DNA from: Spirochaetales bacterium
GTDB lineage: Bacteria > Spirochaetota > Spirochaetia > Sphaerochaetales > Sphaerochaetaceae
Reading direction: 5' to 3'
DNA length: 10,300 nucleotides
Assembly: GCA_022784805.1 (NCBI GenBank)
Contig: JALFYG010000234.1
Span: 1 to 10,300, forward strand
Shown here: positions 1 through 5,966 of the stretch, piece after piece
Layout of the letters: each line of letters starts with the position of its first letter
Numbering within the stretch: position 1 is the first letter of the stretch
Position numbers and translations under genes: made by a program
The notes under the pieces: generated by a model
The model's database searches: none
What the model was told of the DNA's origin: nothing
Seen by the model: the letters and a program-made list of their open reading frames with translations, nothing else

Positions 1-384
1 CACAGGAACTTCCTTGATGATTTCCTTTACCTGTGTGTACTGACCATGCCTATTGAATTCAGCGGCATTGACTCCTGATGGAGAATCTGGATCATCAAGA
101 GGCGCAGAATAAAGAGGGGAATCATAAGCGTTTGGAGCAAGCTTATCGATGTTATCACGATAATCATCATCTCCACGACGGGATGAGATAAGGGCGATTT
201 CCAAAAATACAAGACCTATGAGAATAGGTAGCGCCTTTGTCAACACGTTGTATATCTGTTCCCTTGTAATGTCATACGAAGGAACAATGAGAGTGATGAA
301 GACTGCAGTAAAGGCAGCAAGGATGATTATGGATAGGATTATGCTTGTCAGCACTAGCTTCCATGTCTTTCTGGCTTTAGCCAT
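1..384 (-). CDS. Membrane protein, function unknown (C-terminus beyond window)
   Basis: The minus-strand frame is open from an ATG at 384 to the left edge, giving 128 codons without a stop, so the C-terminus is missing. The start follows a GGAGGG ribosome binding site a few bases upstream. Residues about 8-34 form a strongly hydrophobic segment (rich in Ile, Leu and Val), and a second lies at about 58-75. After it the chain becomes polar and acidic (RRGDDDYRDN), then Pro/Ser/Asp-rich, which suggests two N-terminal membrane helices followed by a soluble region. I do not recognise the family. It is divergent from the FtsB-like gene, with about 65 bp between the two start codons, so they may share a control region. 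It could be a spirochaete-specific envelope protein, but nothing in the visible part assigns a function. Confidence 0.7.
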   Translation of the reverse strand, partial: MAKARKTWKLVLTSIILSIIILAAFTAVFITLIVPSYDITREQIYNVLTKALPILIGLVFLEIALISSRRGDDDYRDNIDKLAPNAYDSPLYSAPLDDPDSPSGVNAAEFNRHGQYTQVKEIIKEVPV

Positions 385-449
385 TTTGCCCTCCAGAGAC
401 GTGTCAATTCACGCCAAGATGTTATATATTATTATATGCGCGGGGTGAT

Positions 450-884
450 ATGTTTACAAGATTCAAATCATTATCAATGGTTTTCTTTTTTCTCCTTTCC
501 TTCATATTGGTGACGTTTTTTTTGGGAGAAAACGGATATTTTGCAAGAAAAACCATGGAGAAGAATTTAGAGACTTTAAATTCCTATGCAGAAGAAAGAG
601 AAATGGAGCTCTCCCTACTTAGGGAAAGAAACGAAGCTGAAAGAGGAAATAAAGAGGGAAACCTGGAGTTGGTATATTCTTTCGATGATGATGGAGCCAT
701 CTCCACTTCCAATGGACTTGATGGTCTCTTGGAGGATTCTGGGGGACTTAAATGGTGGGAGTGTGCTCTTTATGCCCTTGTTGCTACAATAATCTATTCT
801 GTGTTGATAATAGTTGTTCCTCTGCTATTGAAGAAAAAGAAAGGTAAGAGTAAGGAGACGGAGACAAATGGCTGCGATAATTAA
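450..884 (+). CDS. FtsB/DivIC-like septum formation initiator with an extra C-terminal membrane helix
   Basis: This 144-residue protein starts at ATG 450 behind GGGGTGAT. Residues about 8-25 are a membrane helix. They are followed by a GENGYFARKTMEKN segment and a charged heptad-like helix (about 32-66), the layout of FtsB/DivIC proteins, which pair with FtsL and FtsQ at the division septum. An acidic and Ser/Gly-rich linker (about 75-100) follows, then a second helix (about 105-127) and a basic tail (LLLKKKKGKSK). Classical FtsB has a single membrane helix, so the second one is unusual. The gene overlaps the start of tsaC by 17 bp, so the two are probably co-transcribed and translationally coupled. 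The family call rests on architecture and the short Gly-Tyr motif; a generic coiled-coil membrane protein is the alternative. Confidence 0.55.
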   Translation: MFTRFKSLSMVFFFLLSFILVTFFLGENGYFARKTMEKNLETLNSYAEEREMELSLLRERNEAERGNKEGNLELVYSFDDDGAISTSNGLDGLLEDSGGLKWWECALYALVATIIYSVLIIVVPLLLKKKKGKSKETETNGCDN

Positions 885-1425
885 TCTTGATGATATTGAA
901 GAAGTTGCTTCTAGATTAAAAAGAGGGGAGGTTGGAGTAATCCCATCAGATACCATTTACGGTATCAGCGCAATAGTATCAGAAAGCGCAATGGAGCGTA
1001 TCTATGAGATAAAAGAGAGACCCCAGTCCAAGAAGTTGATAGTGCTATCAAATAAGGAGTCTCTCTCTTCTTTGGGTGTAATTGTGTCTGATGATATTCT
1101 TTCCCTCTGGCCCTCTCCCCTTACTGTCATTCTTCCCACAAGGGATGGAGACACTCTTGCAGTAAGAGTTCCTGAGGATAAATATCTTTCGTCCTTGATT
1201 GCACTCACTGGCCCTCTCTTTTCCACCAGCGTAAATATTTCAGGTAAGCCCTCACTCCAGAGCTTCTCTGAAATCCTCCCTGCTTTTTCAGATAAGGTTG
1301 ATTTCATAGTAAAGAAAGATAACATAAAGCCTGGAGAGAGCAGTACCCTTTTGGATGCAACAAAAAGGCCCTGCCGTATACTCAGACAGGGCGCATATAA
1401 GGTGAAGGAAAGCTTACTTACTTGA
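868..1425 (+). CDS. tsaC: L-threonylcarbamoyladenylate synthase (TsaC/Sua5/YrdC)
   Basis: This 185-residue protein is a YrdC domain of usual single-domain length. Family enzymes make threonylcarbamoyl-AMP from threonine, bicarbonate and ATP, the first step of the t6A modification at A37 of ANN-decoding tRNAs. Visible motifs are PSDTIYG at about 26-32, the basic KERPQSKK at 49-56, WPSPLT at 81-86, AVRVP at 98-102, STSVNISGKPS at 119-129 and a C-terminal LRQGA. These cover the nucleotide and threonine binding surface of the family. The start at 868 has an AAGGAG-like site upstream and lies inside the 3' end of the FtsB-like gene. There is no Sua5 C-terminal domain. The 3' end overlaps the converging DUF1015 gene by 8 bp, and no terminator separates them. 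Confidence 0.9.
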   Translation: MAAIINLDDIEEVASRLKRGEVGVIPSDTIYGISAIVSESAMERIYEIKERPQSKKLIVLSNKESLSSLGVIVSDDILSLWPSPLTVILPTRDGDTLAVRVPEDKYLSSLIALTGPLFSTSVNISGKPSLQSFSEILPAFSDKVDFIVKKDNIKPGESSTLLDATKRPCRILRQGAYKVKESLLT

Positions 1426-2710
1426 TTCTTCTAGCTTCCATGTAGTATCTCTTCTCATTAGCGTGACCGATGGAGAATGTCTTTCTTGGATATGCTCCAT
1501 CTTTCAGCATGTCAGAGAAGAAGTTGTCCTTTGATACATCCGGGAGAATGATTCCCAGGTTTCCATCCCTGCTTCCGATTTCGATTGTAACATCAGCGCC
1601 ATGGATGTAGTCGACTTCGCCCTTCTTTTCTTCAAGCATCTTGTCGATGACCAGCTGGATTGTTCCTGCTGCAATGGCTTTCTCTCCCTTTTCCACTGTG
1701 TAGACAAAGAGTTTGTCGCCCTTGATGAGACCAAAGTGCTGTCCCTCTGTGTTGATCTTCTTCTCCATTTCGCACTTTGAAGCAGCCTCTTCTTTTGTGA
1801 ATGTGCAGAAGGAAGAGAGAAGTGAATCGAAGGTATCGTTGTCGATGTTGAAGAATACCCTATGAATCGGCTCGAACTGGAGGCCAGGATCGAAGATGTT
1901 CTCAAGCTCTACCAAGGCATAGCGGGCTGGATGGTTCTTTCTCTCTTCTTCTGAGAGATCTTTCTTGATATCTTCCCAGCAAGACTTTGCTGTGGCAAGG
2001 GAGTGGTTTCCGTCGCCCATAGCAAAAAGGAGAGGGTTCTTTGGATCCAGTGCATCATAGAGGGCCTGGAATGCCTTTCTGATTCCTTCTTTGTCTTCGT
2101 CGCCATTTACAAGGTATCCTGTGATATGTCCGCCATCTTTATTGAGGTCTGTGTCATAGACTTTCTTCAAAGAGTCTCTCTTATCTCTAAGTGGCTCGAT
2201 GACTGATCTTTCCTTGTCTGAAATGAGGACCATGATATGAGGAAGCTCAATAGGAGCATCCTTTCTTATCTCTTTTCTTGGTGGAATACGGGAAAGGATA
2301 GTGCCTTCTGTTGCCCTTATAAGAGTTCTTGAATCCTTTGCATAGGAGTATGCTTCAAGATCAAGAGCAACCATCAAGCCATATCTAGTTCCGCTTTCTG
2401 TATCCCTTTTGACAAGAATGAAGGAATCTTTGTATTCAGTGAAGACACCTTCATCCAAATACTTCTTCATGTTCTCATTGATTGATGAGATGATGGCATC
2501 CTTGTCTCCAGTCTCAAGATAGACTTCAGGGTAAATGAGTCTAAGAGTACTTGGACTGTCTTTTACAAATTCAGATAAGCTCTCCCAATACTCAGGCTGG
2601 GATGTGTATTGGTCGCAGGCAACTACAGCCCACTTTTCACAGTCTATTCCCTCTTTAGGGAGAAGTATGTCTGCTTCTTTAAAGCCAAGTGTGGAAAAAA
2701 TGTCTTTCAT
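1418..2710 (-). CDS. DUF1015 family protein
   Basis: This 430-residue cytosolic protein has no signal peptide or membrane segment and is full length for DUF1015. Typical family blocks are an N-terminal WAVVACDQYTSQPEYW (27-42), an IRATEGTILSRIPPRK stretch (131-146) and the highly conserved GDGNHSLA (232-239). The last is followed by a HPARYALVELENIFD-type segment. The molecular function of the family is not established; in other bacteria the gene is sometimes found near serine-biosynthesis genes, which are absent here. The start ATG at 2710 has a GGAG site about a dozen bases upstream. The gene converges on tsaC with an 8-bp overlap, so read-through from either side would produce antisense RNA. 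Its upstream side faces the accessory segment, which starts about 130 bp away. Confidence 0.88.
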   Translation of the reverse strand: MKDIFSTLGFKEADILLPKEGIDCEKWAVVACDQYTSQPEYWESLSEFVKDSPSTLRLIYPEVYLETGDKDAIISSINENMKKYLDEGVFTEYKDSFILVKRDTESGTRYGLMVALDLEAYSYAKDSRTLIRATEGTILSRIPPRKEIRKDAPIELPHIMVLISDKERSVIEPLRDKRDSLKKVYDTDLNKDGGHITGYLVNGDEDKEGIRKAFQALYDALDPKNPLLFAMGDGNHSLATAKSCWEDIKKDLSEEERKNHPARYALVELENIFDPGLQFEPIHRVFFNIDNDTFDSLLSSFCTFTKEEAASKCEMEKKINTEGQHFGLIKGDKLFVYTVEKGEKAIAAGTIQLVIDKMLEEKKGEVDYIHGADVTIEIGSRDGNLGIILPDVSKDNFFSDMLKDGAYPRKTFSIGHANEKRYYMEARRIK

Positions 2711-2841
2711 TATTTTCTTTCTCCAAATACAAGATTAGGTATAACTTAGTTTAACATTGTTTTTGTTGGGTAAGCATCAATTATTTTGTATATTTCTCAT
2801 TTTTCCGAAAAGCTAACAATTGACATCATATTTTTGGCAAA

Positions 2842-2871
2842 ACATGAAGCTTCAGAGTCTTTGCCCCTTGT
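2842..2871 (+). repeat. 30-bp direct repeat, left copy
   Basis: This 30-bp sequence recurs at 4619-4648 in the same orientation with 28 of 30 identical positions; the mismatches are at positions 10 and 12. The invariant core includes AGAGTCTTTGCCCCTTGT. The two copies bracket the accessory segment. It could be a recombination or attachment-like site, a target duplication, or a dispersed chromosomal repeat. The sequence does not decide which. Confidence 0.75.
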
Positions 2872-2897
2872 GTGACTGATTCGGGTAAATACTGATA

Positions 2898-2926
2898 TTG
2901 GCTCAGGCTCCGCCGTGTGGTTAATA
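2898..2926 (+). promoter_or_regulatory. Candidate sigma70-type promoter for a small RNA
   Basis: TTGGCT (2898-2903) lies 17 bp before TTAATA (2921-2926), with TAATAT one base further on. Transcription would start near 2933 and meet the strong terminator ending at 3031. The -35 box is imperfect, so this is a prediction from spacing and context. Confidence 0.35.
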
Positions 2927-2932
2927 TATAGG

Positions 2933-3031
2933 TGGAAGATGCCCCTCCGACAGACGGTCATCCGCTCCAAGATTATAATACGAAGTAAATCGCCACTATA
3001 CCTTGGTCGGATCAGTGGCGATTGTTTTTTT
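2933..3031 (+). ncRNA. Candidate ~100-nt RNA, antisense to a small hydrophobic ORF
   Basis: The interval runs from a predicted promoter to a perfect 10-bp terminator hairpin and carries no convincing plus-strand coding start with a ribosome binding site. Its 3' half is complementary to the 3' end of the minus-strand 30-codon ORF at 2996-3088. A short RNA convergent with a tiny hydrophobic ORF is the layout of several type I toxin-antitoxin loci. I infer this role from architecture only; it may instead be a decayed remnant. Confidence 0.3.
2988..3031 (+). terminator. Strong rho-independent terminator
   Basis: AATCGCCACT (2988-2997) pairs perfectly with AGTGGCGATT (3014-3023) across a 16-nt loop and is followed by G and seven T (3025-3031). 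On the plus strand this is a canonical intrinsic terminator. The minus-strand side has no T tract, so it works in one direction. No plus-strand gene ends here, which points to a short untranslated transcript. Confidence 0.8.
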
Positions 3032-3088
3032 CTCTATGAGAACTCCGAGTGTAATCGCTGGGATAATACCCCATACCCGATGGGACAT
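2996..3088 (-). CDS. Possible 30-residue hydrophobic peptide
   Basis: An ATG at 3088 opens 30 codons that end in the left arm of the terminator hairpin. Residues 5-18 are hydrophobic (VWGIIPAITLGVLI), followed by Glu-Lys-Lys and a polar tail. No good ribosome binding site precedes this ATG. A second small frame starts at 3113 behind a purine-rich GGAAGGTGAAGCGGAAGA stretch, encodes 33 mostly polar residues, ends at 3012 and overlaps it in another frame. It could serve as a coupled leader, or a frameshift may have split one small gene. The hydrophobic core is short for a membrane helix. This may equally be chance or a remnant of a holin-like small toxin. Confidence 0.22.
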   Translation of the reverse strand: MSHRVWGIIPAITLGVLIEKKTIATDPTKV

Positions 3089-3170
3089 TTGGTGCGGGTT
3101 TCAGTTTTTTCATTCTTCCGCTTCACCTTCCGTTTTTTTTGTACCATGTGCCTGTTATACGCATAAAATG

Positions 3171-3199
3171 TTGACTTCTGACACATAACATGCTATATT
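3171..3199 (+). promoter_or_regulatory. Promoter of the dinJ-yafQ operon
   Basis: TTGACT (3171-3176) and TATATT (3194-3199) are separated by exactly 17 bp and lie 22 bp before the dinJ start. A second TATAAT occurs at 3205-3210 without a matching -35. Antitoxin-toxin complexes of this family normally repress their own promoter. The AT-rich sequence around the -10 region is a plausible operator, but I see no clean palindrome. Confidence 0.65.
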
Positions 3200-3221
3200 C
3201 TGTTTATAATGAGGTGATACC

Positions 3222-3503
3222 ATGCCTAAATCAAGTACAAACATCAGTCTTGATCCCGAGCTCAAAAGGTCGGCGATGGAGCTTTTGGCGGACCTTGGCC
3301 TTGACCTTTCGACTGCCGTGACACTGTTTCTGAAACAGACGCTCCGTACCCAGGGGCTTCCGTTTCCGATCACAAGGGAGAACCCGAATGCGGAAACCAT
3401 AGCGGCTATGAATGAGTACTACGAAATGCAGGCTCATCCTGAAAAGTACAAGAGATACGCTTCCATCCGTGACGCCGCAAAAGAGGTGCTCGAAGATGCT
3501 TGA
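3222..3503 (+). CDS. dinJ: RelB/DinJ-family antitoxin
   Basis: This 93-residue protein starts at ATG 3222 behind GAGGTGAT. The N-terminal half (about 5-50) matches the RelB/DinJ ribbon-helix-helix pattern: an STNISLDPELKRSAMELL strand and helix, the LGLDLSTAVTLFLKQTL helix, then RTQGLPF. The acidic C-terminal half, ending in DAAKEVLEDA, would be the flexible part that wraps and inhibits the toxin. Dimers of this family bind DNA through the N-terminal domain and autorepress the operon, with the toxin as co-repressor. The gene overlaps the toxin start by 8 bp, which implies translational coupling. Its codons are richer in G and C at third positions (CTC, CCG, GCC) than the neighbouring DUF1015 gene, consistent with horizontal acquisition. 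The reading frame is intact. Confidence 0.9.
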   Translation: MPKSSTNISLDPELKRSAMELLADLGLDLSTAVTLFLKQTLRTQGLPFPITRENPNAETIAAMNEYYEMQAHPEKYKRYASIRDAAKEVLEDA

Positions 3504-3771
3504 AGTTCTTCTTTCCAACCGTTTCAAGAAGGACCTGAAGCTTGCAAAAAAACGAGGTTACAATCTCGAACTTCTTTATGACGTTGTAGATATTCTGGCA
3601 AGACAGGAACCGCTCCCGGAAAAACACCGCGACCACGCACTTTCCGGCGACTAAACCGGTTTCCGTGAATGCCACATCCAACCGGACTGGTTGCTGGTGT
3701 ACCGCATACAGAACGGAGGGCTCATGCTCTTCCTGAACCGAACCGGAACACACTCCGATCTGTTCGACTGA
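3496..3771 (+). pseudogene. yafQ: YafQ-family mRNA-interferase toxin interrupted by an in-frame TAA
   Basis: From ATG 3496 the frame reads 52 codons, TAA at 3652-3654, then 38 more codons to TGA 3769-3771. The 91 codons match the usual YafQ length. YafQ is a RelE-superfamily ribosome-dependent endoribonuclease that cuts mRNA in the A site. The residues usually assigned to catalysis lie on both sides of the stop: His in DHALSGD before it, then His, Asp and Trp in ECHIQPDW, and His and Phe in GTHSDLF. The only lesion visible is the TAA, which replaces the residue before TGFREC; this position is Trp in E. coli YafQ. There is no frameshift or other stop. The first 52 residues alone would lack most of the active site. 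It is either a freshly inactivated toxin, made tolerable by mutation, or a sequencing error. Stop readthrough is less likely. Confidence 0.85.
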
Positions 3772-3778
3772 ACTTCCG

Positions 3779-3806
3779 GACCTGCATTATCGGCAGGTCA
3801 TTTTTT
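3779..3806 (+). terminator. Terminator of the dinJ-yafQ operon
   Basis: GACCTGC (3779-3785) pairs with GCAGGTC (3793-3799) across a 7-nt loop, followed by A and six T (3801-3806). It lies 8 bp after the distal toxin stop codon. The group II intron fragment begins directly behind the T tract. Confidence 0.75.
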
Positions 3807-3807
3807 G

Positions 3808-4260
3808 GTATGACAGGCATGTCACAAATCCGAGGTGAAAGTCCTCAAGGGGCGCATCTGTCACGAACCCCAAAGCGACTTGCAAGTTTCAGTCAGCAAT
3901 GGCTGGGAGAGAAGAAGCAATAGCAGAATCCGTGGCCTAACGGACAGGAGACCGAAAGGTGTTTGGTACAAGGCGCATTAGAGGGACAAGGTGGCATAAG
4001 ACACTGAAATCCAAAAGACAGACGTAACTCTAATGCGTAAACCAGCGTGGTAAACGGAGAAGGATTGATGGAGCCGGGGCGAGTACCCGTCAGTTGGGAA
4101 AGGAAGGTTCCTCGACTTATCCTGAGAGGTCTCTGTAGCGCACGAGGTTGCAACACCACTTATGACTGCGTAGTAACAACGAATACAGAGAAGTCAGCCA
4201 AGGGCATAGTAGCCGAAAGGCGAAGTCCCGAGCAATTTGAATCGTCAAATCGATAAGGAA
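3808..4260 (+). mobile_element. Group II intron, 5' fragment (domains I to start of IV), no reverse transcriptase
   Basis: The segment contains CGAGGTGAAAGTCCTC (3831-3846), the characteristic domain I hairpin with a GUGAAAGU core, and then purine-rich structured sequence without a long reading frame. At about 4170-4225 is the stretch just upstream of LtrA-type maturase genes (ACAGAGAAGTCAGCC, GGCATAGTAGCCGAAAGGCG). The 5' boundary is uncertain: GTATG at 3808 loosely resembles the GUGYG start, and the fragment may begin anywhere from 3808 to about 3820. No maturase follows, and I find no domain V hairpin (expected GAGCCGUAUG-type) before the next gene. The piece should therefore be inactive on its own. 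A position directly after an intrinsic terminator is the known preference of group IIC introns, but I did not establish the class. Confidence 0.72.
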
Positions 4261-4567
4261 GTCTCCGCCAAGGGAATCCGAACGGATGGAAAGCCGGGAC
4301 TCCTTGGGAAGAATCCCCATCCCGAGATAGACATGGCGTTCGACACTGTCGTAGAGTCTGAGTCCATTCTCATCCAGGAATGAGTCGTTGGCCTCCGCTG
4401 CAAACAGTTGTTCTTGCATTTGATGGTCAAGTTCGCTACTATAGCCATACGTTGGGTTAGAGTTTCCTTTACAATACTTGAGGTTTGGTGCAGGAACTCC
4501 ATCTCCTTTTTTTCAATATTTTCTTCGCTCTTATTTGTATCCAGAGATTCTTGTAGCGTTTTCTTCC
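4257..4567 (-). pseudogene. Unrecognised antisense coding relic
   Basis: On the minus strand, several frames read protein-like text without a clean start. From about 4567 down, a charged coil-like stretch (LQESLDTNKSEENIEKK) reaches a run of seven A. After a shift of one frame there, translation continues as VPAPNLKYCKGNSNPTYGYS and then through LDENGLRLYDSVERHVYLGM into sequence opposite the intron fragment. The A run is a natural slippage point, so one frameshifted gene fragment is plausible. I do not recognise the family; a transposase, phage or plasmid gene fragment would fit the setting. The 3' limit relative to the intron fragment is uncertain. It could also be non-coding. Confidence 0.25.
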
Positions 4568-4618
4568 CCTAAAAAAATTCATTTGTTTTAACAAATAGAA
4601 AAGTTGAATGGGAATCAT

Positions 4619-4648
4619 ACATGAAGCCTTAGAGTCTTTGCCCCTTGT
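4619..4648 (+). repeat. 30-bp direct repeat, right copy
   Basis: This is the second copy of the 30-bp repeat at 2842-2871, in the same orientation, 28 of 30 identical. It ends 34 bp before the start of the membrane-protein gene at 4683, so the accessory segment stops just short of the next operon. Sequences beyond the repeat diverge immediately on both sides. Confidence 0.75.
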
Positions 4649-4682
4649 TGTTTATCATAGGCTCTCGTGATAAAATCGAGGC

Positions 4683-5027
4683 ATGTTGGAATTACGGAGA
4701 ATAATCGAGTTTTCATCCAGAGTGCACACTTATTTGATGTCACTATACATGTTCCTTGCCCTGTTGTTCGTGCTTTTTCTCTACTTTCCTGTTCAGGAAA
4801 GACTGGTATCAGTAATAACAATACTGCAGATGGTCATGGGATGGACTATCTTCCTTGAAGGACTGTGGGTTATTTCAGGATCAATTCTTTGTTCCTGTTA
4901 TTCGAAGGTTCTTGTCATCAGTCCAATTGTCAAGACAATCATCAGGTTAGTAATATACTTCCTGATTTCAATATTGTTGGATGCTGTAAACACTCTCATT
5001 ACAGGAGGTTTTTCTTATGGAAGCTGA
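4683..5027 (+). CDS. Small three-helix membrane protein, function unknown
   Basis: This 114-residue protein has hydrophobic segments at about 18-37, 41-68 and 82-104 and almost no soluble region. The N-terminus LELRRIIEF is basic and cytoplasmic-looking. The assigned ATG at 4683 has only GAGG immediately before it, with poor spacing; the internal Met at codon 19 (MSLYMFLALL) is an alternative start. I do not recognise the family. It is the first gene of a four-gene plus-strand operon and overlaps the aroH-like gene by 11 bp, so the two are translationally linked. Its promoter must lie in or just downstream of the right repeat copy, which means insertion of the accessory segment could have altered its control. 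Confidence 0.7.
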   Translation: MLELRRIIEFSSRVHTYLMSLYMFLALLFVLFLYFPVQERLVSVITILQMVMGWTIFLEGLWVISGSILCSCYSKVLVISPIVKTIIRLVIYFLISILLDAVNTLITGGFSYGS

Positions 5028-5394
5028 AGAGAGAAGAGTATGGGCCATTCGTGGCGCCATCACTGTTGATAGTGATACTCCCGCCGATGTAGATAGTGCC
5101 GTCAAGGAAATGCTTGACGCTATATATAAAGAGAATGAGATAACTGAAGACGATGTGGTCTTCACTCTCTTTTCCCAGACAAATGACATTACGAGCAGGA
5201 ATGCTGCAGCTGCTGCAAGAAAGAGCGGATACTCAACCCTCACCCCTCTATTTTGTGTTCAGGAAGCATATGTGGAGAACATGCTTCCCCTTACAGTGAG
5301 GGTAATGATTGAAGTTGAGAAAAAGATGGAGAAGAAGCCTGTAATGGTTTATCTCAAGGGTGCAGCTGCTCTTAGGCCGGATATAAGGAGATAA
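5017..5394 (+). CDS. aroH: Chorismate mutase, AroH class
   Basis: This 125-residue protein follows the monofunctional AroH trimer fold of Bacillus subtilis rather than the all-helical AroQ fold. It converts chorismate to prephenate for phenylalanine and tyrosine synthesis. Active-site positions can be matched: Arg12 in AIRGAITV (Bs Arg7), Cys80 and Glu83 in LFCVQE (Cys75, Glu78), Arg95 in TVRVMI (Arg90), Tyr112 in MVYLKG (Tyr108) and Arg120 in ALRPD (Arg116). A strong AGGAGG at 5003-5008 supports the start at 5017. The C-terminus ends at RPDIRR, slightly shorter than the B. subtilis tail. It lies 2 bp before the flavodoxin-type gene. No other aromatic-pathway gene is in the window. Confidence 0.92.
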   Translation: MEAEERRVWAIRGAITVDSDTPADVDSAVKEMLDAIYKENEITEDDVVFTLFSQTNDITSRNAAAAARKSGYSTLTPLFCVQEAYVENMLPLTVRVMIEVEKKMEKKPVMVYLKGAAALRPDIRR

Positions 5395-5396
5395 TT

Positions 5397-5966
5397 ATGA
5401 AAGTCGCGATAGTAAATGCAAGTGCCAGAGAGAATGGCAACTCCGCCCATGCTTCTGCCTTTATTCATCAGGAGATTCTTTCCAGATGGCCTGATGCCGT
5501 TGTGGCGAGAGTTAACCTTACTCAGCTGAACATTCATCCTTGCTTGGGAGACGCTTGGTGCAGGAGAAACGATGAGTGTCTTCAGGACGATGACATGAGA
5601 TGGATTGTGAAGCTTCTTGATGACTGTGACTTCGTTGTCTTTCTCTCTCCTGTATTCTTCAGGGATATGTGTTCTACCATGAAGGTCTTTACAGATAGAT
5701 GTTACCCAATGATCAAAGGTAATCCTGGAGACCAGAAGCCTAAGAAGAGCGGTAAGAAAGCTATCCTCATTATGTTCCAGTATGTAAAGAGCAGAGGATT
5801 TGATGATGCCTTGAAGCATACAACTTGGGTTCTAGAGAATCTGGGCTTTGACGTGGAGGACGCTTTCCTCTTCAAGGATGCAGATGACTTTGGATCAGCT
5901 GGAGACGATGAGAAGAATAGACAAAAGATAGCAAAGGCCATCGGATCTATCGGAGGAAGAAAATGA
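5397..5966 (+). CDS. Flavodoxin-fold NAD(P)H-dependent FMN oxidoreductase
   Basis: This 189-residue cytosolic protein starts with MKVAIVNASARENGNS, a strand followed by the flavin-phosphate loop of the FMN reductase/flavodoxin-like family. SPVFFRDMCSTMKVFTDRCY (about 84-103) is the second family landmark, where the flavin ring packs and dimers form. Residues 49, 55 and 61 are cysteines (PCLGDAWCRRNDEC). Their wide spacing differs from the compact motif of iron-sulfur flavoproteins, so an Fe-S cluster is not supported. AAGGAG at 5385-5390 precedes the start. The gene follows aroH by 2 bp and shares an ATGA overlap with the DUF62 gene, so all three are co-translated. The physiological substrate (quinone, nitro compound, metal or other flavin acceptor) cannot be told from the sequence. 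Confidence 0.8.
   Translation: MKVAIVNASARENGNSAHASAFIHQEILSRWPDAVVARVNLTQLNIHPCLGDAWCRRNDECLQDDDMRWIVKLLDDCDFVVFLSPVFFRDMCSTMKVFTDRCYPMIKGNPGDQKPKKSGKKAILIMFQYVKSRGFDDALKHTTWVLENLGFDVEDAFLFKDADDFGSAGDDEKNRQKIAKAIGSIGGRK

Noticed and set aside
27..212. Minus-strand ORF of 61 residues near the left edge
   Set aside because: It lies in a different frame inside the larger minus-strand membrane-protein gene that runs from 384 off the left edge.
4047..4256. Plus-strand ORF of 69 residues
   Set aside because: It overlaps the structured part of the intron RNA and the region just before a maturase start; it reads as intron sequence, not as an independent gene.
2842..4648. Complete insertion sequence bounded by the 30-bp repeats
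   Set aside because: The repeats are direct, not inverted, and no transposase or integrase frame lies between them.
5541..5582. Iron-sulfur cluster motif in the flavodoxin-type protein
   Set aside because: The three Cys are spaced CX5CX5C, not in the compact arrangement of iron-sulfur flavoproteins, and a fourth ligand is not evident nearby.
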